Positions 34,103-42,366 of a DNA stretch of 64,000 nt are shown piece after piece. The position numbers were made by a program, and so were the translations under genes. The notes beneath the pieces are model-generated. The model was not told the origin of the DNA. It worked only from the letters and a program-made list of their open reading frames with translations, and made no database searches. Source of the DNA: Terasakiella sp033100395 (GTDB lineage Bacteria; Pseudomonadota; Alphaproteobacteria; Rhodospirillales; Terasakiellaceae). The stretch covers positions 62,001-126,000 of the forward strand of contig NZ_JAWLVJ010000008.1 of assembly GCF_033100395.1 (NCBI RefSeq), read 5' to 3'. Position 1 is the stretch's first letter, and each line of letters opens with the position of its first letter.

Positions 34103-36169
34103 TTAAGCCGTCTTCAAATTCGTCAGGAATGTTTCCACCTGTGACTTCAGCGCATCTGCCTGCGCTGATACATCATGGACGGCTTCCAAAACGTTGCTTG
34201 CAGCTTCATTGGTCTGGGTCGCGGCCCCTTCCACGGTCTTGATGTTCCCTGAAATCACACCGGAATTTTGCGCCACATCATCTACATTGGCAGAAATATC
34301 CTGCGTTGCGATGGATTGCTGTTCCACCGTATCGCGCACGGTGCCCGCCTGTTGTCCGACATTTGAAATGGTTTCACAGACATCTTTGATGGCACTGACC
34401 GACTGATCGGTGGTTTCCTGCATGCTCGCGATATGTTCGGTAATTTCTTGCGTGGCGCGTGCGGTTTGATTGGCAAGGTTTTTCACTTCACCTGCCACAA
34501 CCGCAAAGCCTTTGCCAGCCTCGCCAGCACGGGCGGCTTCGATGGTGGCGTTTAGCGCCAGCAGGTTGGTTTGGGCGGCAATATCTTCAATCATATTGAC
34601 TACTTCGCCGATGCGCGCAGAAGCTTCGGACATCCAATTGACGGTGCGCGACGCATTTTCGCCCTTTTCAATGGCATCATTGATGGCGGCCACAGAAGAG
34701 GTTGCATTCTCGCTGATTTGCGCAAATGAGCTTGAAAGCTGTCCGGTGGCAGAGGCCACATGCTGCACGTTGGTTTGGGTTTGTTCAGACGCTGTACCAA
34801 CCGATTGAGCTTGTTCTAGTGTAGTTCGCGCTGTGGATTGCATGGATTGGGCACTGTCCTGCATGCGTGATGTTGCAGAGGCTGTGTTTTCCAGTACGTC
34901 GCGAATGGTTTTATCGAAATTGTGGCTCAGTTCTTCAATCCGTTTGGCGCGTTCAGCCCGACGTTTCTGATCTGCATTTTGGGCCGCTTCCAGACGCAGG
35001 CGTTCTTCGCTGTTTTCTTTAAAGACCTGCAGGGCTTTTGCCATTTCGCCGATTTCATCACCGCGATCCAGGTCCGGAATATCGACATTTTCCTGACCTT
35101 CTGCCAGCAAGGTCATAGCGTTGGTCATGTTGCGCACCGGGGTAACAATGGTTTTAACCGACAGGATCACCAGGACAACGCTCAATCCGACCCCCACAAA
35201 AGCCAGAAGGTATGATGTATTGGTCAAATCCCAGACGGCTTCAACCGCATCTTTACCTCCCTGTTCCATCTCCATACGTTTCTGGACCACCAGTCCTGTT
35301 TTTTCATCGCTCAGTTGTTTAAGGATGGTGCTGGCCAGTGGGATCACTTCATTGACCAGAAGGCTGCGCGACTGGTTCCAGTTCTCCCCACTGCGAAGCG
35401 TCACCAGTTCGGAAAATAATGGCGTAACCGCTGCGGCTGAGTCGGAAAACTCTTTCAGGAACTTGGCCTGATTTGCACTCAGGGCAGCTTTATTTGCTTC
35501 CAGCTTTTTCAGCTGCCCTGTGGCCCAGCCCCAAACGGCAGTATATTGATCTGAATAGTGTTTGTCCCCGGTTAGAAGATAGGCGCGCACATTGCCGGTC
35601 ACCACAGCCAGGGCACTGCGCACATCGCCCATCTGGCCCAGCATTTGTTTTCTTTCCGGTGTGGCTTCACGGCCTGTTTCTTCAATATAGACCTGGGAGA
35701 TACTGGACAGCATGCCATCTGTCAGCGGGGTGACCTTGGTGTTCAGCAATTTGGTGGCCGGAAGATCATCTGCGCTATGGGCCATGTTTTCAGTCTTTGT
35801 CTGGGCAACCTGAAATGCCAGCAGGTCCTTTTTCAGCTTCAGCCAGGCTTTATCCTGTCCCAGAAGGCTATCCAGTTTTTTGATATCTTTGTGGATGCGC
35901 ACCCAAAGGTTGGCGCGTTGTCCCTTAAACGTTTCATCTGCCGTCAGTACCCAGCCGCGAAGGGCGGCCATACTGGCATTGACTTCGGATGCCAATTGGC
36001 CTTCGGCAAAAGCGACAGGGATGCTTTTATCCACGATCGTGCTGACCGATTGATCGACCTGACTACTTTTGTAAATCGTTACCGCCAGGCTGATCAGAAT
36101 CAGACCACACAGGGCGGCAAAAGAAAGGGTGAGTTTCGTTTGAAGGGAGGTTGTACGTCTTTGGGACAT
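34103..36169 (-). CDS. Methyl-accepting chemotaxis protein
   Basis: A 688-residue chemoreceptor. There is a first membrane helix (about 11-29), a long helical periplasmic sensor (about 30-310, with two bundle-like repeats), a second membrane helix (about 315-337), HAMP (TPVRNMTNAMTLLAEGQENV), a coiled coil, and the conserved signalling hairpin LLALNATIEAARAGEAGKGF with VVAGEVKNLANQTARAT. The helical sensor resembles 4HB or double-bundle types that bind small ligands. No che genes lie nearby, so it is an orphan receptor. Confidence 0.9.
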   Translation of the reverse strand: MSQRRTTSLQTKLTLSFAALCGLILISLAVTIYKSSQVDQSVSTIVDKSIPVAFAEGQLASEVNASMAALRGWVLTADETFKGQRANLWVRIHKDIKKLDSLLGQDKAWLKLKKDLLAFQVAQTKTENMAHSADDLPATKLLNTKVTPLTDGMLSSISQVYIEETGREATPERKQMLGQMGDVRSALAVVTGNVRAYLLTGDKHYSDQYTAVWGWATGQLKKLEANKAALSANQAKFLKEFSDSAAAVTPLFSELVTLRSGENWNQSRSLLVNEVIPLASTILKQLSDEKTGLVVQKRMEMEQGGKDAVEAVWDLTNTSYLLAFVGVGLSVVLVILSVKTIVTPVRNMTNAMTLLAEGQENVDIPDLDRGDEIGEMAKALQVFKENSEERLRLEAAQNADQKRRAERAKRIEELSHNFDKTIRDVLENTASATSRMQDSAQSMQSTARTTLEQAQSVGTASEQTQTNVQHVASATGQLSSSFAQISENATSSVAAINDAIEKGENASRTVNWMSEASARIGEVVNMIEDIAAQTNLLALNATIEAARAGEAGKGFAVVAGEVKNLANQTARATQEITEHIASMQETTDQSVSAIKDVCETISNVGQQAGTVRDTVEQQSIATQDISANVDDVAQNSGVISGNIKTVEGAATQTNEAASNVLEAVHDVSAQADALKSQVETFLTNLKTA

Positions 36170-36403
36170 TTTTATCTCTATTCCTTGATCATTGCTGGCT
36201 AATACAATGCGACGACTTGTCTGAAAGAACTAATCAACTGCGATCACATTAATGTGTTCAGACATGTTTATTAATTTTGCTGCGGTACGGTTTAATGACA
36301 AAATTCGTGGAATCTTTCTGAATATCTGCTTAAGATAAAACCTTGAGTGGGAAGAGCATCGCGAGAATGCTTTAAAAACGGTATAGAGAAGCGCAGAGAT
36401 ATC

Positions 36404-38101
36404 ATGGGTGAACGCACGAAATTCGAAGTTCGATTGAATGATCAAGACCGCTGGTTTGTGGAAAAAGTCTTCCCCGACAAGAAGATGGCGGAACGTGCCT
36501 ATAAAGAATTTGCCGAAGATGACAATCCGGAATATTTTGGCGTGCAGTTGGTCCGTGTCTGGACCCGCGCTGATCAGAACGAAGTCGAAAAAGTCCTGAG
36601 CGAACAACGCCTAAGTCCACGCACAACACCTGTTCGCCTGGCAAATATTGACGAAGCTCCGCCTTGTGCGCACCGTGATGATTATCTGGGGTTGAGCGCG
36701 CGGATCACCATGAGCCGTCTGCTGCGCCAGTATTTTGATCGCGAAGGGATGATCCCGTCAGAACTGATCTATTCGCATGATCGTGCCAAGCGCTTTATGG
36801 GTGGCGATCTGAGTTCTCCCGCGATTGACCGTATCGCGACATTGCAGGCAAAAGACACTGGCGGCGATTCCCGTACGCGCCGTGATGCCATCTTTGAAGA
36901 GATTTCAGCCATCATGGATGACGTGCTGAAGATTCAAAAGACCAAAACTTTCAAGGGCTTCGACAGCGAAGATCTTGTCGAAATTGACCAGGCTGCAGCC
37001 TCCATCAACAAGCCAATGGCTTTTCATGTGCTGATGTGCAAGACCTTGCTGAAATACCGCAGTGTGGAAGGTAAATTGGGTCTCGTGCTTGGCTGGCTGG
37101 AAACCGATAAGGGCAAAGAGCTGGAATTTGAACTGGATAGCATCCTGGCAGAGATTATGTCTTCTGCCACGCTTATTCAGGATATGCTCGGCCCGCAACG
37201 AAATCTCGCATCAGCCATTTCGACATTGCTGGATTGGGTGGATGGCAAGAAGGTCACGCCAAATGGCGCGGCACCGGAAGCTGTAATGGCGTTTTGCCGC
37301 CTGTTCTCGCAGGATCGACTGATGAGCACGCGTGATATGTTGTTTGATTTTATCCTGCGTCAACTGTCGGGCAAACAGCCACTGGCCCGCAATGATCCCT
37401 CTACTGAAGAAGCTGAATTTATGGCGCTCTTTGCACGTCTGGCCTTCCCAAGCGGAATGACGGGTGGGGCTGATATGGCAGAGGCTTTGTCGCGTCGTTA
37501 TGGCCGTTCTATGAAACAGGGGGGCGAAAGTGGTGAACGTCTGTCTATCAAATGGTTGCTTGATCTGCTGCCAGATGGGGCCTCACGCCTGCCTTATCTT
37601 CTGGCGCTTTATGATGCCCCGCTTGGGGAAAGTCATCCGGATGTGATTGAACAGAGCCTGTCCATGATCTGCAACAATGCCAAGATGATTACGGATTTCT
37701 GCGGGGACGGCAATGGGCCCAAAGAACGGCTGATGTGTTTGAAGGACCTGCATGTGCTGGTCGAAGAATCAAATGTGGATGATGCTATGCAGAAACGACT
37801 GTTGTCCACGCTGGACCGGGTTGTGGAAAAGTACCTGATCGATACCAAATTGATCGACAAGCTGGATAACCCGGATGCTTCTTTGCATGACCGCGCGGTG
37901 CGGATGGTGCAGTTCTGCGGCTCCGGCGTGTTGTGGGCACATGGGCATGCCATGTCGCTGGCCCAGTCCAGGGTGGTTGAACATTTAAAAGGGGCGGGCT
38001 TTATCGAGAAATTCACAGCCCATGAACCGGACCCCAAGAAAAAGGAAATCATGATCCGTGATTTTTATAAAATGATGGCGGAAGCCGGGTTCAAGAGCTA
38101 G
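36404..38101 (+). CDS. Unknown 565-residue cytoplasmic protein
   Basis: I do not recognise this protein. It is soluble with no signal peptide. The N-terminal 60 residues (FEVRLNDQDRWFVEKVFPDK) look like a small alpha/beta module, and the rest is mostly helical. The ATG at 36404 is preferred to one 57 bases upstream. It stands alone, 108 bases before the DHH gene, with a 230-base upstream region that holds no other gene. It is similar only in length to the unknown at 23955. Confidence 0.72.
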   Translation: MGERTKFEVRLNDQDRWFVEKVFPDKKMAERAYKEFAEDDNPEYFGVQLVRVWTRADQNEVEKVLSEQRLSPRTTPVRLANIDEAPPCAHRDDYLGLSARITMSRLLRQYFDREGMIPSELIYSHDRAKRFMGGDLSSPAIDRIATLQAKDTGGDSRTRRDAIFEEISAIMDDVLKIQKTKTFKGFDSEDLVEIDQAAASINKPMAFHVLMCKTLLKYRSVEGKLGLVLGWLETDKGKELEFELDSILAEIMSSATLIQDMLGPQRNLASAISTLLDWVDGKKVTPNGAAPEAVMAFCRLFSQDRLMSTRDMLFDFILRQLSGKQPLARNDPSTEEAEFMALFARLAFPSGMTGGADMAEALSRRYGRSMKQGGESGERLSIKWLLDLLPDGASRLPYLLALYDAPLGESHPDVIEQSLSMICNNAKMITDFCGDGNGPKERLMCLKDLHVLVEESNVDDAMQKRLLSTLDRVVEKYLIDTKLIDKLDNPDASLHDRAVRMVQFCGSGVLWAHGHAMSLAQSRVVEHLKGAGFIEKFTAHEPDPKKKEIMIRDFYKMMAEAGFKS

Positions 38102-38209
38102 GTCGCAAGTCTGTGCGTAAATTAGTGTACAAACTGTCATTTTAAACATACACTACAATCACCTAGGGCGAAGATACGCCTGGATAAGAATTCGACAGGA
38201 GCCGAAAAG

Positions 38210-39139
38210 ATGACTGACCAAAAGTACCGCCTCGTCACACGTGCTGACTTTGACGGCGTTGTATCAGGTACGTTGCTTCTTGAACTTGAAATGGTGGACG
38301 AAATTGTTTTCGCCGAACCAAAAGAAATCCAGGACGGTAATTTTGCTGTCGGCCCCAATGATATTCTGACCAACCTGCCGTATGTGGAAGCAGCCCATTT
38401 GTGTCTTGATCACCACGCAAGTGAGGTCAAACGTGTGGGGGAACGCGACAATCTGGTGATCGATGCCGATGCGCCGTCTGCTGCGCGCGTGGTTTACAAT
38501 CATTTTGGTGGGGCAGACGCCTTTCCGCTGATCTCCACTGATATGCTGGCTGCCGTCGATAAGGCAGATGCGGCGCAGTATAACGAAGAAGATATTCTGG
38601 CGCCGGAACCTTGGGTGCTGTTGAATTTTATTCTGGATCCGCGCACAGGGCTGGATCGTCTCGGCACGTTCAAGATTTCTCATGAGCAATTCATGAAAGA
38701 CATGATGGTTTATTGCCGTCATCACCCGGTCGAAGAAATCCTGAAAATTCCCGATGTGGAAGAACGCCTTCACCTTTATACGCTGCACGAAGAATTGTTT
38801 GAAGAACAGCTCAAACGTTGTACGGAAATTCACGATAATCTGGTCGTGTTTGATTTGCGCAAAGAAAAAGAGATGTTTGCCGGAAACCGCTTTATGATTT
38901 ATGCGATTTTCCCACAATGCAATATCTCCATTCAGATCATCCCGGAAATTGAACCGGGAAAATGTCTGCTCGCTACCGGTAAATCATTGCTGGATCGTTC
39001 ATCCAACACGGACGTCGGGCTGTTGATGTTGAAATATGGTGGGGGCGGTCACCGTCAGGTGGGCACATGCCGCATTGAAAATGACCGCGTGGATGAGGTT
39101 CTCAAAGAATTGAGTGCTCAAATCACCGCTGACGGTTGA
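38210..39139 (+). CDS. DHH/DHHA1 family phosphoesterase
   Basis: A 309-residue protein of the DHH superfamily: motif I TRADFDGVVSG (about 9-19), the DHH-type CLDHHASE (about 65-72), and a C-terminal DHHA1 part with the glycine-rich GGGGHRQVGTC (about 277-287). Such proteins hydrolyse polyphosphate, nanoRNA, pAp or cyclic dinucleotides using manganese. The motif I histidine usual in RecJ/NrnA is replaced by arginine-alanine. Members of this exopolyphosphatase-like branch have no settled substrate. It is convergent with the hemerythrin gene, end to end. Confidence 0.8.
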   Translation: MTDQKYRLVTRADFDGVVSGTLLLELEMVDEIVFAEPKEIQDGNFAVGPNDILTNLPYVEAAHLCLDHHASEVKRVGERDNLVIDADAPSAARVVYNHFGGADAFPLISTDMLAAVDKADAAQYNEEDILAPEPWVLLNFILDPRTGLDRLGTFKISHEQFMKDMMVYCRHHPVEEILKIPDVEERLHLYTLHEELFEEQLKRCTEIHDNLVVFDLRKEKEMFAGNRFMIYAIFPQCNISIQIIPEIEPGKCLLATGKSLLDRSSNTDVGLLMLKYGGGGHRQVGTCRIENDRVDEVLKELSAQITADG

Positions 39140-39619
39140 TTACTGTTCACCAGATTTATAAATCTCGATTAATGGTGCTTCGTCTTCGGGTGTAAGCAGA
39201 TTGTTGAGCGCGTTGATCAGGCCCATTTCCTCTTTCTGGATGTGGAAGGTCTCATGGCCGATAAAGTCAAAGCTGCTTTCCAGAAATTCCGTCCAGCTTT
39301 CTTCTGTAAAGCCATCCTTTAATGCTGCTTGGGCCAATTTTGAAACATTCTGCGCAATCGGACGGATAATTGCATGTTCCCCTGCAAGCATATTGGTCAT
39401 GAATTCCGCACCGTTTTGGCGCAGGATGGGAAAAAGGTGACCTTCTTCAAAGGCGTAATGATCGGTGATATCACTTTGGGCCACGTCAATCAGGTCATTC
39501 AGCAGTTTGGAAATCTCTGACAGATCTGTCGGGCAGGGCTTGCCGCGCCAGCCATCCAGTTCATCCAGAACGACTAATGTGCGTTTATGTTCCTGGTGTA
39601 AAATTTCGGAAAGTCTCAT
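39140..39619 (-). CDS. Hemerythrin-like HHE-domain protein
   Basis: A 159-residue hemerythrin-like protein with ligand motifs LHQEHKRTL, DHYAFEEGHLFP, AGEHAIIRP and GHETFHIQKEE, enough for a di-iron site. It is the last gene of a three-gene minus-strand operon (DUF2249, NnrS-like, hemerythrin) with four-base overlaps. The FNR-type box in front of the operon suggests expression under low oxygen or nitrosative stress and a role in NO handling or iron-sulfur repair. Confidence 0.83.
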   Translation of the reverse strand: MRLSEILHQEHKRTLVVLDELDGWRGKPCPTDLSEISKLLNDLIDVAQSDITDHYAFEEGHLFPILRQNGAEFMTNMLAGEHAIIRPIAQNVSKLAQAALKDGFTEESWTEFLESSFDFIGHETFHIQKEEMGLINALNNLLTPEDEAPLIEIYKSGEQ

Positions 39620-40875
39620 GGTGTCATTTTCTCCAAACTCAGACGTTTGCGCTTCAAGGCGCTTATAAAAAAGGAAATAAAAAGCAATCCGGATGCGATC
39701 CCAAGAAGGGTCGCCCCCCGGATGATCCAGACATGGTTTAGGGCAATCCCGCCTGCCATCACAAGCACAGCCGTGATATGCAGTGGGGAGATGAATTTTA
39801 GCATCTTTTCATGGGCAAGCTTGCTGGGCAGTTCCGGCATGCCTGTTTTGCGCGCGATCTGCATGGATAGTAAAAACGGAATGATCCGCTGTAAAACCCC
39901 TAAAATAAATGACAACAGCCAACCAAGAATTGCCGCCAGAACACCGATTTGCAGCAAAGGAAAATCACTTTCAAATAAAGATGCCCCCAGCAGTAAGATC
40001 AGACTGACAGGCATCATGACCCAGCCAAAGCGGATCAATTGCCATTCCGGCCCTAATCGTTTCATCAAGCGCCCCTTTAGAATGCCACACATTTCATAAA
40101 CATGCAGGCAGGTGGTGAGGGTCGCCATGATCAGGGCCAAAGGCGCTGCTTCCAGCGACCAGAAAGTTAGGGCGGCAATGGCGGTTATAAAGGCACTGGT
40201 GGCGAGTTTATCGTTGGTTTTATCGCTGACACATAACATGGGGATCATGATGCGGCTGAAGGCGAAAACCAGAAACCCCATAAAGCCAAAGACAGCCCAC
40301 CCTGCATGCAGACAAGCCGGATTAAGCGGCGGCAGGTCAAAAACGTCCGCCCATTGCAGGATCATGGAAAAACCAAGTGTAACGACAATCAAAAGCGCAA
40401 AGGCGCCCATACTGCCATAGCGGCGGATGTGGTCCATATCCTGGGTATTGAATAAAATTTTCACCAGTACATAGACATAAATCAGGCTGGAGGTGACAAT
40501 CAGTGCTGATCCCATGGTGGCGATATCGGCAAAATAGTGGGCAAAACCACCGAGCAGGACATAAGTCCCCAGTATATGCAGGACCAGAATGCTGATGACA
40601 AGCTGGGGATTGGACATTACGGTTGCGGTTGCCACAGGCAGCATCTGCAGGGATGCGCCCAATACCGTTGTCATGAGGACCCCGATGGTGAACATATGGA
40701 TCATGGCAAGCACAGGGCCAAATCCACCTGAAAAGTCAGCCAGCACATCAGCCTGAATAAATCCGATCAGCCAGCCAAGTGGCAGGCATAAAAGGGCAAA
40801 TCCAAAAAAGGACAGGGGAAGCCATTCCGGCAGCAGACGTTGTTCCGCGCCAAATGGGATGCCCGCGCCCATCAT
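39616..40875 (-). CDS. NnrS-like polytopic membrane protein
   Basis: A 419-residue inner-membrane protein with about twelve hydrophobic spans. It shows AMIHMFTIGVLMTTVLGASLQMLPV (broken here only by family resemblance, histidine in the second or third helix), LHILGTYVLLGGFAHYF and CLHAGWAVFGFMGF, with histidines inside helices. This resembles NnrS or heme-copper-oxidase-subunit-I-like proteins that help cells withstand nitric oxide; the full ligand set of an oxidase is not evident. It overlaps both neighbours by four bases. Confidence 0.65.
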   Translation of the reverse strand: MMGAGIPFGAEQRLLPEWLPLSFFGFALLCLPLGWLIGFIQADVLADFSGGFGPVLAMIHMFTIGVLMTTVLGASLQMLPVATATVMSNPQLVISILVLHILGTYVLLGGFAHYFADIATMGSALIVTSSLIYVYVLVKILFNTQDMDHIRRYGSMGAFALLIVVTLGFSMILQWADVFDLPPLNPACLHAGWAVFGFMGFLVFAFSRIMIPMLCVSDKTNDKLATSAFITAIAALTFWSLEAAPLALIMATLTTCLHVYEMCGILKGRLMKRLGPEWQLIRFGWVMMPVSLILLLGASLFESDFPLLQIGVLAAILGWLLSFILGVLQRIIPFLLSMQIARKTGMPELPSKLAHEKMLKFISPLHITAVLVMAGGIALNHVWIIRGATLLGIASGLLFISFFISALKRKRLSLEKMTP

Positions 40876-41195
40876 GAATTGGTCCCCTCTTTAAAGATTT
40901 TTAGATGGGTGATTTCGCCCTCTGTCTTGATGACTTCCCACAGCCAACCCTCTTCGCGCAATGCGGGAAAGAGATGGATGGGGTACTGGGGGTATATCCC
41001 TTCAAGATGAAAACCATCTTCCAGTTTTGACAAAGCCTTTAGGGTTCCGACCAGCGGTGCTGGCGATTTCAGGCCGATGAAATCAATGCGATAGCCCTTG
41101 GTGATCGGCGTGATCCGACCTTCAATTTCAGGCATTTGCCATCTATCAGGGATCGTCCCATCACAGGGGGGGGATATGGGTGTCTGCTTTGTCAT
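40872..41195 (-). CDS. DUF2249-like small protein
   Basis: A 107-residue soluble protein whose C-terminal 70 residues follow the DUF2249 pattern (LVGTLKALSKLEDGFHLEGI, then a short turn and W-x-W-V-x(6)-G strand ending). Proteins with this SirA-like domain are often found with hemerythrins, NnrS and nitrogen-oxide genes. AAGG lies 11-14 bases before the ATG. It heads the operon and is preceded by an FNR-type box at 41231. Confidence 0.65.
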   Translation of the reverse strand: MTKQTPISPPCDGTIPDRWQMPEIEGRITPITKGYRIDFIGLKSPAPLVGTLKALSKLEDGFHLEGIYPQYPIHLFPALREEGWLWEVIKTEGEITHLKIFKEGTNS

Positions 41196-41230
41196 TTTGC
41201 CAGATTGCCTTAGAAATAGAATTACCTTCC

Positions 41231-41244
41231 TTGATGGTGATCAA
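41231..41244. promoter_or_regulatory. Perfect FNR/DNR-family box
   Basis: TTGAT-GGTG-ATCAA is an exact match to the FNR-family consensus TTGAT-N4-ATCAA. It is centred about 42 bases before the start codon of the DUF2249 gene and about 157 bases before the divergent GGDEF gene. The content of the minus-strand operon fits control by an FNR or NO-responsive Dnr/NnrR regulator. Confidence 0.7.
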
Positions 41245-41394
41245 GGTTGGTTCATTGTGGGAATTATATGTGAGATTGGCGTAATCTATGATTGATCCAT
41301 ATCTAAGCCTCCATTAGGATATCTGCAACTAAGAAACGTACTTCAATGAAAGTATTATTATGAAACAGGTTGGTGGTTTTCGCGGGAGAGGCAT

Positions 41395-42366
41395 GTGTCA
41401 AAAGGCAGTGTGACAAATACAGAGCACCAGTTCGCCATTCGACTGATGCAGCATTTGGTGGTGCCAACATTTGTGTTGGACCCGGAAGGGCGCGTCATGA
41501 TCTGGAACAATGCCTGTGAACGCCTGACCAATGTTTCCGCCAAGGAAGTGCTTGGAACGAAAGATCACTGGAAAGCGTTTTACGAAGAACAACGTGAATG
41601 TCTGGCGGACCTTGTTTTGCAGGAACGCACGAATGATATCGAAGAGCTCTATGCCGCCCATTCGGTCAAGGATGATCTGTTTGTCGGATTTCGCGCCGAA
41701 AACTGGGCAGTGATGCCACGGGCTTCGAAACGTCTGTACCTCGCGATCAACTGCGGACCGATTTATGATGATGATGGCAATATGATCGCAGTGGTTGAAA
41801 CCTTGCGCGATATGACAGAACAAAAACGTGCTGAAGAAGCCCTGCAAAGTCTGGCCCATAAAGACGGGCTGACCAATTTGGCTAATCGTCGCTCGTTTGA
41901 TATTTCATTGGAAGCTGACTTGCTCCATGCGCAGCGCGAAGGGGAACATCTGTCTCTGTTGCTATGTGATGTGGATCATTTCAAACCCTATAATGACACA
42001 TACGGTCACCAGAAAGGCGATGAATGCCTGAAAGATGTGGCAAAAGTTGTGGGTGATCAGGCCCTGCGCCCAACCGATCTGTCAGCACGCTATGGCGGAG
42101 AAGAATTTGCGGTGATTCTGCCTGGATCGACAGCAGAAGGCGCAATGCGGGTGGCTGAACGGATGCGCCAGGCCATCTTTGATCTGAAGCTGGAACATAA
42201 ATCCAGCCTGACATCTGATCGTGTGACTATGAGTGTCGGTGCAGTCAGCCTGATCCCCAAGCCGGATATGGAACCGGGCCAGTTGATTGAAATGGCGGAT
42301 GAAGCCCTTTATCAGGCGAAACAGACAGGGCGCAATAAAGTGGGTCTTTATGGCGCATCCAGCTGA
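41395..42366 (+). CDS. PAS-GGDEF diguanylate cyclase
   Basis: A 323-residue protein with one PAS domain (about 15-140, VLDPEGRVMIWNNACERLT) followed by GGDEF (about 155-320) with an intact GGEEF active site near residue 235. An inhibitory RPTD site lies five residues before it, so it should be a feedback-controlled diguanylate cyclase. The start is a GTG after GGGAGAGG; no ATG fits better. Its 3' end overlaps the convergent hybrid kinase gene by 19 bases. Confidence 0.88.
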   Translation: MSKGSVTNTEHQFAIRLMQHLVVPTFVLDPEGRVMIWNNACERLTNVSAKEVLGTKDHWKAFYEEQRECLADLVLQERTNDIEELYAAHSVKDDLFVGFRAENWAVMPRASKRLYLAINCGPIYDDDGNMIAVVETLRDMTEQKRAEEALQSLAHKDGLTNLANRRSFDISLEADLLHAQREGEHLSLLLCDVDHFKPYNDTYGHQKGDECLKDVAKVVGDQALRPTDLSARYGGEEFAVILPGSTAEGAMRVAERMRQAIFDLKLEHKSSLTSDRVTMSVGAVSLIPKPDMEPGQLIEMADEALYQAKQTGRNKVGLYGASS

